A program made the translations under genes and the position numbers. A model generated the notes under the pieces. That model saw nothing but the letters and a program-made list of their open reading frames with translations, ran no database searches and was not told the origin of the DNA. Positions 38,251 to 46,779 of a DNA stretch of 64,000 bases are shown piece by piece (within the stretch, counting starts at the first letter, position 1; each line of letters begins with the position of its first letter). Source of the stretch: Aculops lycopersici. Its lineage: Eukaryota > Arthropoda > Arachnida > Trombidiformes > Eriophyidae. The DNA lies in the NCBI GenBank assembly GCA_015350385.1, contig WNKI01000001.1, positions 6,357,410 to 6,421,409 on the forward strand. The letters are read 5' to 3'.

Positions 38251-39609
38251 TCATTTACAACTGTCATGGTGAGGACGAAAGCCGGACGAAAAGTCTCGGC
38301 ATATGGGGGGCATGAACTTCCTTAGTCTTGTGTTACATCGTGAGCAGGTGGCCGCGAATAAATCTGAATAGGAGCTGAACCAATTCTGTTTAGGGACGAA
38401 AATTGGGAGGAATAGGGCAAAGAATGTTAAATGTCAGCACAATGCAGAGGCACGGACTTGGGCCTAGCCTAAATCGACGAAAATCATGACATTTAGGCTA
38501 GGATCATTATTCGGGCCCAGTGGCGCCATCTAGCGGCACGTGGTACTTACCATGAAAGAACGTAAAGCTATCTCTGGTTGACTTGGATATTGAAAGTGTA
38601 ACACGGCAGCATTGGCATGATGAGTTAGCCGACGAAAAACTGCGTATCTTGATTCTGACCATAAGTCGATATCTTCACCTGGTTCAACGAATGGATTGCC
38701 AAGTGCTGCGTCAGCTAACAAAGCGGCGGCACTACCTTTGGTTGCCTTGCTGGCAAAAGATTCGTGGTAAGCTTTGACTATAACAGTATCAATGGCAATG
38801 CCACGGGTCACTAGAATGGCTTTGAGGACTTTATTGACACTTACTTGAAACACACCGGTTGATAAACCGAATGGTTGACTGTAGAAACCTTCCATGAGTT
38901 CTTGAGTCTTGACAAAAGCTTCAAGAAAACTTCCTATTGAACGTTGCTTGTACATGTAAGGATTGAAAGTTGCAACGAATGAATCGGGACGGTGATCTCT
39001 TGGTTGATTTCCGCCGATAGTAGGCTCTGCTCTTCTGTGGTTGCGTTTGAGGGATTGCTGCTGGATAAGTTGCGAAAGGGACGAGGAGTATTCTTGAAGT
39101 TTTGCGTAGGTTTTGTAGGATTGACACAAGTCCATGTAGAGATTATGCTTGTCAGGTGAGTAATCGATGCCTAAATGCACTGACTCTCCAGTATTGATTA
39201 GATGGTTGTTTTGCATTAATATAACCATATCGTGGTCTAAGGAACGGAGGGTTGCTGCCAGCGTACTGGTGGTTGCATTGACATATTGAATGAGATCTTG
39301 TTGATGCTGTTGCTCGAGGTGCTTCTGTACTTTTATCGGAGGTACCGATGATGTGCATAACGAGTGAGAGGTGATGAGACTTGAGATGGCTTGTTGATGA
39401 TACAATCTGTTGTTTCCGGTGGCTTGGTTATCCATAACTTGAGGGTGCTGATGACGATGCGGATCGGGACCCCCGTCGGCTAGAGTAGAGAAGAGATCTA
39501 GAACTGACAATCTAAGTTGCCGAATGCCAACTATCATATTGGCACAGGCATCACTTGTTTGGGTGAATAGTATTCTATTCTTGTTCATCTCTATCTTATT
39601 GACCTCCAT
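38251..39609 (-). CDS. MED27: Mediator complex subunit 27
   Basis: A tail-module-associated subunit of Mediator, the coactivator linking transcription factors to RNA polymerase II. Two exons: 39609-38551 and 38385-38251, joined in phase 0 across a 165-bp intron with donor GTAAGT and acceptor AAACAG; product 397 aa. Family landmarks include QQSLKR near residue 189, VNKVLKAILV with IDTVIVKAYHES, and DLWSESRYAVFRRLTHHA. Exon 2 has the C-terminal Cys-rich end: CSRC, then PICRDF and HHDSC. It is longer than human MED27 (311 aa) because of His/Gln-rich insertions near the N-terminus and an acidic insertion after KAYHES. The first ATG is at 39609, as the upstream in-frame codon is TTG. A retrotransposon LTR ends 351 bp upstream. 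Confidence 0.9.
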
Positions 39610-39960
39610 ATTTGCGTAATTAGATGTTGCTGTCAAAAATTTATTTTTGGTCTCCCCTAGAGTAATCTTGGGGTTTGCATTTTATTTCTCTAGTAAATTG
39701 AGCAGATGGCTATCCAAATCTTGCTTATTCAATGATTGGGTTATTTTAAGCTATATTTAATATATGATGCATGTATAATGGATAATGATAATATACTCTG
39801 GAATCAATGTCGTAGGCTTGAGGGCAAGCACATTTTGACAAACAATTCGCTAGTGTCCAATGACCTGCCTTGTGTTCGATGCACACAAAACACAGCAAAT
39901 CATAGCAGAACCCAACGGCACTCTTTGAAGCAACGCTGTTTTTTCTTCACATGTGCGCAA
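39610..39960. other. MED27 upstream region / left flank of the retrotransposon
   Basis: This stretch should contain the MED27 promoter on the minus strand. On the plus strand a small frame starts at ATG 39778 and runs into the LTR at 39961. A second frame opens after TAG at about 39895 and, if the transposon is ignored, continues at 48174 (see the split-exon entry). Confidence 0.5.
39957..39960. repeat. Left copy of 4-bp target-site duplication (GCAA)
   Basis: GCAA directly before the LTR at 39961 is repeated directly after the other LTR at 48170-48173, as expected for integrase-made staggered cuts by a Ty3/gypsy element. Confidence 0.8.
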
Positions 39961-40141
39961 TGTTGTATCGTAGACTAAAGAACTAAAGTATGCGCAAGTT
40001 AGCGTATTGAAGGCGTGTATTCGAATGCCATCGCAGTGTTTATTTTCCCGCTTATATACTCGTTCGGGTAGCAATAAAGAGGCGTGTCATGACGTAGATG
40101 GGTGTGACTCCTCGGGCTGCTTGCGCATTACCGACACTACA
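39961..40141 (-). repeat. 3' LTR of the retrotransposon
   Basis: 181 bp, identical to 47989-48169. On the sense (minus) strand it contains TATATAAG followed by AATAAA-type sequence, so it carries both a promoter and a poly(A) signal. It is very short for a gypsy LTR. Its promoter faces MED27. Confidence 0.95.
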
Positions 40142-40303
40142 CACTATCGTTTTAAATAGATAAGATGATAACTTGAAAGGTAATCGTATCGATCTGTAGG
40201 TAGAGTGACAGGATTTGTTGGGTAGTAGTTCTGATTGTGATTAATTAAGAGATCCGTGGATTGCTGTGATATTAAATAGAGAGTAGGTTCCTGATTCTGA
40301 TGT

Positions 40304-41803
40304 TCACTTTGGTTTGCATAGACGCGAATGACTCAGGTAAGCGTTACGTTTTGAACGAAAAGTCTTGCCACAGTTCGGGCAGATGTCGATGATCAAATTT
40401 TCGTTGACCGACTTCCACTCGGTTATCGGGTGAGATCTCTCCTTGTGGTAAGTTCTGACCATTGACTCCTGGACGGACCTTGGCAATGATATCTCCCTGG
40501 GCATCTGGTGTCCTTTTACGTAAAGTCTCATGAAACTGAGCGCGATGAGCGCTGCGGAAGTTGCGCAATGGTCCACTCCGCGTTGACCGATGATTCTTAT
40601 TGGCTTCATGTCAACTCCTAGCATATCTTTAGCTTGCTTCGAGTAGTCTTCGCTTTCCACGATCTCATTTGCGCCATCTCCAATAAACATGATCCTGTTG
40701 CGAGCCAGGTACAGTCCGGTTGCCGCGTGAGATCCAATTGGGATTATATAAATGGAGTCCATTTCGTCCAGTTGGTCCTCGTATATTTTTACGGGAATTT
40801 CATCGGCGAATTTGTTCACATCGTAGCCTTTAATCATCTTGATGATTTCCTCGTATTCAACCCAATTGGCAGTGTTTTTTGGCAAATTAGTGGTTGGAAC
40901 ATATCCGGCTGCTGGCCTTGGAATCTTGGTAGGTCCTAGCTTCTTCTTTTTGCGGTAAGCGACAACCTTGGCACGGCAATTGTGCAAACGACTCTCTGGA
41001 ATCCATTCTTTCTCGTGTGGGGGGTAGCCCTTCCAGTTTACTTGAAAGCAGACTTCTCCCCCTTTGGTTCCATGCGATAAGATATCGCCAACTTCATACT
41101 CTTCTTCCTCATCATCTTCTCTTTGTCCTTCTTCGTTTTCGTCTGATGACGACGATGAAGAGCTAGCCACTGTTGGTGGTGCTTTCTTTCCGCTATTCTT
41201 TGATCGCAGAAGTCTTGGCCTCTGGGTTTCCATTGGAGTCCCTGTCGATTTCCTCGCTGTTTGGCGCTCTGTAACCGATTGAAGGCCGGACGGTCCTGGT
41301 CGTGGCTCTTGTATCTCTTTGGAAAGAAGAACCGGAGAGTCGGATCCAGTAGGATCAGTGGTAGTATCCATAGCTTGAGGTAACGAAGTCAGTGGTTGTC
41401 GGGTGCGTTGGCTAGAGTGGCGGCTTTCCTGTGAGGAACTTGCCGAGTGAGATTCGGCTGCCTGTGTAGTTTTGTCCTTTGATTGACTAGAGCTTGGTCC
41501 TGCTTCCGTTGTTGAGTCCATGCAAAGGACATTCTCAATGTTTTCGAGACTCGTGGGCCCTAAGTTTGCCGCTCTATTAAGTGTATCACTTGTAGATTGC
41601 GATGATGAAATATGTATTGGTCCGATGAGAGGGGCGCAATCGTTACAAATAAAGGCATCGCTGTTTTCTAAGGTGTAAGTTGGATTACATACGTAATGAA
41701 AACGTTTGAAGCAGCCCAGACACGTCATCATATCTCTCTGTGCTGGTAGATGGCAGTCACTGTAACACATCTCCGATTCGCTAGTCGCTACTAAATTGGA
41801 CAT
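40304..41803 (-). CDS. Retrotransposon ORF3: PHD-like, chromodomain, Ulp1-like protease, zinc finger
   Basis: A 499-aa accessory protein with an ATG at 41803. Residues 13-56 form a PHD-like C4HC3 finger (C13, C17, C28, C31, H36, C39, C53, C56). Residues 57-230 are a Ser/Thr/Glu-rich linker. A chromodomain spans about 233-285 with cage-type aromatics Y235, W256 (NWKGY) and W266 (EWIPE). Residues 312-440 resemble a C48/adenain-type cysteine protease: H358 (GSHAAT), D375 (FIGDG), Q406 (IIGQRG) and C412 (VDHCATSAA) follow the H-D-Q-C order. The C-terminus holds a C2HC finger (C474, C477, H491, C495). The frame is intact. Chromodomains usually end the integrase in chromoviruses; here the domain is on a separate protein. 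By analogy it could read histone methylation for targeting and cleave SUMO-like conjugates; both are inferences. The protease call is the weakest part. Confidence 0.8.
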   Translation of the reverse strand: MSNLVATSESEMCYSDCHLPAQRDMMTCLGCFKRFHYVCNPTYTLENSDAFICNDCAPLIGPIHISSSQSTSDTLNRAANLGPTSLENIENVLCMDSTTEAGPSSSQSKDKTTQAAESHSASSSQESRHSSQRTRQPLTSLPQAMDTTTDPTGSDSPVLLSKEIQEPRPGPSGLQSVTERQTARKSTGTPMETQRPRLLRSKNSGKKAPPTVASSSSSSSDENEEGQREDDEEEEYEVGDILSHGTKGGEVCFQVNWKGYPPHEKEWIPESRLHNCRAKVVAYRKKKKLGPTKIPRPAAGYVPTTNLPKNTANWVEYEEIIKMIKGYDVNKFADEIPVKIYEDQLDEMDSIYIIPIGSHAATGLYLARNRIMFIGDGANEIVESEDYSKQAKDMLGVDMKPIRIIGQRGVDHCATSAALIALSFMRLYVKGHQMPREISLPRSVQESMVRTYHKERSHPITEWKSVNENLIIDICPNCGKTFRSKRNAYLSHSRLCKPK

Positions 41804-42260
41804 CTTGGATTTGTCGATATAGTCTGAGTCCTGATATGGAAATGATAAAACTAGTGGTTTCTTGGTATCGGTTGACTCGTTAGTGGGTAAGGATCAAGAA
41901 TATCATTAGTCTGTAGGACAATCGGTGATAATAGATGAAATCGGTACTGAATTAGGTGGGATTTGTTGGCTCTTTGGCTCGCTGTTAGGATAGTGAAGAT
42001 TTTCCAAGGTTCTAGTTCCGCTATGTTTTTGTCTGGTATCATGTATTTCGTGTCGAAATGTTCAGCTAGTCTTAATGATTGATAATAGGTATGGTTTAGT
42101 GAGTAATAGATTGGGTTATTACTGTAAGATAATATTGTTTAGATAATAGTTCAATATCGGCGCTCTATATCCAATTGTCGCGTGAATAAGGGATTCGTCG
42201 GCACGTGTTGCGCCCTGCTTGGCAATAGTGAGGATTTTTTGTTGTTGAAGTGAACTGTAG

Positions 42261-42524
42261 TTATTTGGGCGCACACGCGCTCATTGACTTTGTATATGCT
42301 TGACTCGCGCATGCGCACGGCGGTTTCAAGGACTTAGCTGATTTTGGGCTCTTGAGTTCGACTGTAATTTGATCTCTTTTGGAATGACGATAATTAATGA
42401 ACTGGTCGTTCGATTTTCGAAATTTTTTGGTTTTTAGGTTTCTCTTCACCTCGGCTTTCTTCTCCGCTCCTAAAATCTTACTATCCGGTGGCCGATTGTC
42501 CTTGATAGGTGCCAACTCAGACCA
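42261..42524 (-). CDS. Candidate spliced accessory exon of the retrotransposon (basic protein)
   Basis: The frame opens directly after a strong acceptor-like site. On the minus strand a long pyrimidine tract (complement of about 42540-42560) is followed by CATAG at 42525, and the frame begins TGGTCTGAG. It has no ATG near its start, so it would need an upstream exon, plausibly a leader or the start of gag. The roughly 87-residue product is Lys/Arg-rich in the middle (about 20-60) with no family I recognise, and ends at TAA 42261. Retroelements such as gypsy make their third gene product from a spliced message, which supports but does not prove this reading. It may be a by-product of low coding pressure. 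Confidence 0.35.
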   Translation of the reverse strand, partial: WSELAPIKDNRPPDSKILGAEKKAEVKRNLKTKKFRKSNDQFINYRHSKRDQITVELKSPKSAKSLKPPCACASQAYTKSMSACAPK

Positions 42525-42687
42525 CTATGATTTTTGAAAAAGAAAAAAAAAGGGGAAGATGTTTTAGCACCTAATTTAGGTGACAAGTTATTTAGCTAGT
42601 TTAGATTCGTGGTTAGATCAGTTTTGTTACGGTATATATTCTATTTCTCGCTCTATCAGGCGGTATCGCTCTTATGGCGCTATGTTC

Positions 42688-42775
42688 ATCGCTTCTATTG
42701 GCGGTATTATTATTATCATCGCTCTTTGGCGGTATTGTTATTATCATCGCTCTATTGGCGGTATTGTTGGCGACG
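42688..42775. repeat. Three imperfect ~30-bp tandem repeats inside the retrotransposon
   Basis: Three units built on ATCGCTCTATTGGCGGTATT plus a TTATTATC tail, with more diverged versions just upstream (about 42650-42687). They lie in the untranslated spacer after pol. Confidence 0.7.
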
Positions 42776-43128
42776 GCTTTTGAGGCTCGTCAGCTTATCA
42801 TTGTTGTTCTATTCGACCCTCATCGGCTGCGTGTTCTAACCACTTCTAACGTTACTACTTAAGTCGCTGGCAGCATTAAATGGTAGGCCTCCCAATCAAA
42901 CTAACAGTGACTTGAAAATAGTAAGATAGTGACTGGTACCCTCAGTCTCGTGGCCGTTAGCTCTCGCCAAATCTTAAGTTTAACCTTAAGTGGGTATAAT
43001 CTACGGAACTACCTTGACGTTACTTCGCTATGAGCTCGATTTTTTATCTTTAGCGGTATTGTCTAGGTTAATGCCTTCTATGAGGTCACTCTTATTTAGG
43101 GGAATTTTACTACGGTTATCAATGTTCG

Positions 43129-46100
43129 TCAGCTGAAGTATGCATCGAATTCCAGAAGAGGGTCATAATCCGCTGGTACCTCAGATGTTATTATATACTT
43201 AACTAATAACTCACCAGGTAAAGCGGCGTGATCGTTTTTGTAATCTGGGAGATACGCTTCTTTCGCATCATTGAATGCGACCCGCCTAGTTTGTAATTTT
43301 TCTAGGTCAAGGATCTCTAGAGCAATAGGTCTTTCTGCCTCGTATTTGATCTTGGTTACTATGTGGGGACCAGTCCACATCGGTTTGAGTTTCTTTGAGA
43401 GGGTCCTATCTCCCCCGTGATGGTAAGTGTAGATGAAGTCGAATGGCTTTATTTTAGCTGGTCTTTTGTCGAGATCGAACCAAGATTTTTGTCTCAATTG
43501 AGAATCGAATGAGTTTTTTGCAGCTAATTTGCGCATCATTTTGTGCTGCGGTGGTATATCAGGGTCATTGATGGCTGGAATGTCTAATCGGGGTTTTCGG
43601 CCGTATAATACCGAATATGGACTAACAAAAGTGGATTGGTGGATAGTACAATTGTAAGCTAATAGACCAAAAGGTAAAATAACGTCCCAATCGGACTCGC
43701 GTTCGATGGTATAGTTCTTAAGCCACTTGGATATGGTTCCATTGAATCGTTCGTTCATGCCATTGGCCTGCGGATGGTTGTCGCAAGTTCTTGAGTGTTT
43801 GATCTTGAACCTCGTGAGGAAATCAACGAACTGTTGCGAGACAAATTGTGTGCCGTTGTCGGTCGTTATTTGAGCCGGCAGCCCGTGTTTGCTGATTATT
43901 TCGTCCATTAGAAACTTAATTACTTCGCGAGTCGTGACGTTTGGCATGGCCGTTGCGTAAGCGTACCTCGAGAGTGCATCTATGCATGTGATGATGTATC
44001 TATTACTAGATCTGGTGCCGGTTATTGGGCCAACAATATCGAGGTGAAGTCTCTCGAACAGGTGCGAAACTGGGATTGGTTGCAGCAGTCCAATCTTCTG
44101 TCTGAAGGTTCGTTTGTTTCGTTGACACTTGTCGCAGCTAAGGATGTGATGCTCAATGCTTTTCCTCATATCGGGCCAGTAATATTCTATGAGCTTCAGG
44201 CTGGTCTTTGTGACTCCGAGATGATCGCCTGAAATTGGGTTGTCATGGGCAAGCCGTAGTAGTATTTGGCGTTGTGTTTTAGGGACGACTAATCGGTATC
44301 TCATATGCTCCGGTAGGCGGACATCGATATAATAAAGGTGTTCGTTGTGTACCACGTAGTCCTTGTCAGGATTATCCAATAGCTTCTGTTTTTGTTCGAT
44401 GATATCGGGTTCTTTGTTCCATTCATTTATCCTCAGTGTAGCCACCTTGGGTTTGTTCTCGTCATCAATCTGTAACGCGGCTTTCGCCATACGATCCACT
44501 TTTTCGTTGTTAGCATCACCTGAGTGTCCCTTCACGTGATGACACTCGATTTGCAGTTGGTTAACTAGAGCTAGCAACTTTTTTACTAATTCTGCATTGA
44601 TTACGGGTTTGTTCCGTTTGGTTTTCCAGTTATCAGCTTGCCATTTGGCCGTCCATTTGTTGGTCACCACGCCCTTGGCGTATTTGCTGTCAGTAATAAT
44701 TGTAATTCGCTTCAAATTGGCTTTGACAGCGACTTCGAGTGCTTTGAGGATAGCGGTGAGCTCGGCTGTTTGGCTCGATGGTCGCGATTCTGTCACAATC
44801 CCACTGGCGCTCAGTTTTGGTTCATTGATTGCCAAGATAGCCCACGAGGCTACACATTTGTGTGTTCCATTGCCCGTACAGGCGCCATCAGTATAAAATA
44901 TTTCATCTGGTGGATTTTTGTTGATTAATAAGTCGTCAGTTGTTAGCTCCTCTTCTGTTTGTTCTAGTTCGAACTTCGCATTCTGTGGTAAGTCTAGTAG
45001 TAGGCGATCTATCCGCTCTGGTATACTGGTTAATGATAGGGCTTTCTTTAGTTGAGCTACTTGGCCGCGGAATATCACCCTATCGTTCAAAATGGAGAAG
45101 AAATTTTTATAGGCCAATCGTATGGCCATCATTGTTTTCTCAGCCTGCGAGTAATTCACCTCGGAATCCCCGAGCGTGTGCCCTGCTCTGTTGATTGGAC
45201 TTCCTTCCAAGTCGGTACAAATTATCTCGATAGTCTGAGGCAGTGTCTTGAAGAGGATAACTTTTGGAGAGTTTGGGTCAGGAATAATGTCAGGTGTGGC
45301 TATCTCCAGGTCCGTTTCGATATCGTCAAGGATCTTTTGTTCGCATTGAGTCCAGACAAATTGATTTTGCTTCTTTGTTAGTTGGCGTATAGGCTTAACC
45401 CTCGTGGTATAGTCTGGAATGAATCGCCTGTAGAAGTTGAGTACTCCTAGTATGCTTTGCACTGATTTTATGTCAGTGGGGGGTGTTTCGAAGGCTGCAC
45501 GACACTTTTGCTTTATTGGGCCTATACGATTGGGAGTGATTTGATAGCCTAGGAACGCGACTTCCTTCTGAGCGAATTGACACTTTGATTTCTTCAATTT
45601 TACGCTGAATTGTCTACATTTTTGGAAAACCCACTTGGTGTGGCTAATCAGCTCTTCTAAAGTCGTGCCGAAGATTAGTATATCATCAATGTAAATTACT
45701 ACTTTTGAATAGAGGCCGTCTTTGAAGATAGAATTCATAGCCCTCTGGTAAGCGGCAGGTGAGTTCGTGAACCCGAAGGGACAACGTTTGAAGTGGAATA
45801 GCCCTTGGTGCGTAATGAACGCAGTTTTATGGCGATCTGTATCCTTGATAGGGATTTGAAAGAATCCCTCTGTACAGTCGAGGGCAGTATAATAATTAGC
45901 ACCTCTAAGCGCATTGATTAAGTCTGTGATGAGTGGAAGTGGGTAAAGGTCTTTTATAGTGAGGTTATTAATGGGAATAAAGTTGATCACTAATCGGCGC
46001 TGACCGTTCTTTTTGGGAACCAGATGGCAACTTGACGAGTATTCTGAATTCGACGGTTCAATTATATCGTTTTCCTCCAATCTTTTCAGCTGCTTCCCAA

Positions 46101-46779
46101 TCTCTAATATATCTGCTTGGCAATAGGATCTTAGTTTTGCCTTGACTGTGCGATCAGAGTTCAAGCGAATTTCCATTGGTGTTACCTTCATCATTGAGGT
46201 GATTGCTTCCTCGAATATATCATCGTAGTCTGCTAGAAGGCGCGACATTGGATCCTGCTCACTTTTTATGCCGCAAATGGTCTCTTGTTGCTTGCTAATC
46301 TGGATTCCGTCGACTAGTGCCATCAATCCTTGATTAGTGGGCGTTAGGTGGATGCCCAATTTGCAGATAGCGTCGACCCCAAGAATGAATTGGTGCCCTA
46401 ATATAGTGGTGTGCTCATTGGTGATGAGAAATTTGATCAATTTTGGCTCCTTACTGATTGCTAAACGGACTGGAACCTCGGCTTTCTGTTGAATAATCAT
46501 GTTCCCGTGATTAGCTGTTCTAACGGTGACATGAGCGGGTTCTCTAACTATCGAATCTTGCCATTTGGATGCCAATGACTCAGTCATTAGGGAGGCGCTG
46601 GCTCCGGAGTCTATGATCGCGTTATGCAGCTCGTTGTTGACGTTTATCTCGGCGATGACTAGAGATGATCTGACATTTAAGCAGGCGAAGACGAGTTCTC
46701 GATCATCTGACTCGCCTAATTCGATGATCGTCTGCCTTTTAATCCAGCGTTTAGGCACTCCCAGTCCCAATGCTCTGCA
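43129..46779 (-). CDS. Retrotransposon pol: protease, RT, two RNase H regions, integrase
   Basis: Numbered from codon 46770 (1213 aa); the frame opens at 46779 after a TAA. It overlaps gag by about 60 bases in the -1 frame, so it is probably made as a Gag-Pol frameshift product. Aspartic protease: DSGAS at 54-58. Reverse transcriptase: about 215-470, with TALDC (D298) and YIDD at 360-363. A first RNase H-like region (about 510-605) keeps a Glu in NYSQAEK but has lost the third catalytic Asp. A second RNase H (about 622-770) has D628 (YTDGA), E670 (TAEL), D694 (TDSKY), H749 and D759. Integrase: zinc-binding H842/H850/C879/C882 and D911, D971, E1007, with 35 residues between the last two. There is no chromodomain at the C-terminus. 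The frame is intact. Confidence 0.93.
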   Translation of the reverse strand, partial: CRALGLGVPKRWIKRQTIIELGESDDRELVFACLNVRSSLVIAEINVNNELHNAIIDSGASASLMTESLASKWQDSIVREPAHVTVRTANHGNMIIQQKAEVPVRLAISKEPKLIKFLITNEHTTILGHQFILGVDAICKLGIHLTPTNQGLMALVDGIQISKQQETICGIKSEQDPMSRLLADYDDIFEEAITSMMKVTPMEIRLNSDRTVKAKLRSYCQADILEIGKQLKRLEENDIIEPSNSEYSSSCHLVPKKNGQRRLVINFIPINNLTIKDLYPLPLITDLINALRGANYYTALDCTEGFFQIPIKDTDRHKTAFITHQGLFHFKRCPFGFTNSPAAYQRAMNSIFKDGLYSKVVIYIDDILIFGTTLEELISHTKWVFQKCRQFSVKLKKSKCQFAQKEVAFLGYQITPNRIGPIKQKCRAAFETPPTDIKSVQSILGVLNFYRRFIPDYTTRVKPIRQLTKKQNQFVWTQCEQKILDDIETDLEIATPDIIPDPNSPKVILFKTLPQTIEIICTDLEGSPINRAGHTLGDSEVNYSQAEKTMMAIRLAYKNFFSILNDRVIFRGQVAQLKKALSLTSIPERIDRLLLDLPQNAKFELEQTEEELTTDDLLINKNPPDEIFYTDGACTGNGTHKCVASWAILAINEPKLSASGIVTESRPSSQTAELTAILKALEVAVKANLKRITIITDSKYAKGVVTNKWTAKWQADNWKTKRNKPVINAELVKKLLALVNQLQIECHHVKGHSGDANNEKVDRMAKAALQIDDENKPKVATLRINEWNKEPDIIEQKQKLLDNPDKDYVVHNEHLYYIDVRLPEHMRYRLVVPKTQRQILLRLAHDNPISGDHLGVTKTSLKLIEYYWPDMRKSIEHHILSCDKCQRNKRTFRQKIGLLQPIPVSHLFERLHLDIVGPITGTRSSNRYIITCIDALSRYAYATAMPNVTTREVIKFLMDEIISKHGLPAQITTDNGTQFVSQQFVDFLTRFKIKHSRTCDNHPQANGMNERFNGTISKWLKNYTIERESDWDVILPFGLLAYNCTIHQSTFVSPYSVLYGRKPRLDIPAINDPDIPPQHKMMRKLAAKNSFDSQLRQKSWFDLDKRPAKIKPFDFIYTYHHGGDRTLSKKLKPMWTGPHIVTKIKYEAERPIALEILDLEKLQTRRVAFNDAKEAYLPDYKNDHAALPGELLVKYIITSEVPADYDPLLEFDAYFS

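Larger units (their letters stand above)
41804..43128 (-). other. Retrotransposon spacer between pol and ORF3
   Basis: 1.3 kb after the pol stop. It includes a 63-codon frame from ATG 42042 to 41851 with no recognisable domain, the basic ORF at 42524-42261, and three copies of an approximately 30-bp repeat at 42688-42775 (core ATCGCTCTATTGGCGGTATT). A candidate acceptor for ORF3, TTTCCATATCAG, lies about 35 bases upstream of its ATG. Confidence 0.6.

Noticed and set aside
39961..43128. Envelope gene in the retrotransposon
   Set aside because: None of the ORFs after pol has a signal peptide, membrane segment or fusion-protein features; ORF3 is a zinc-finger/chromodomain protein.
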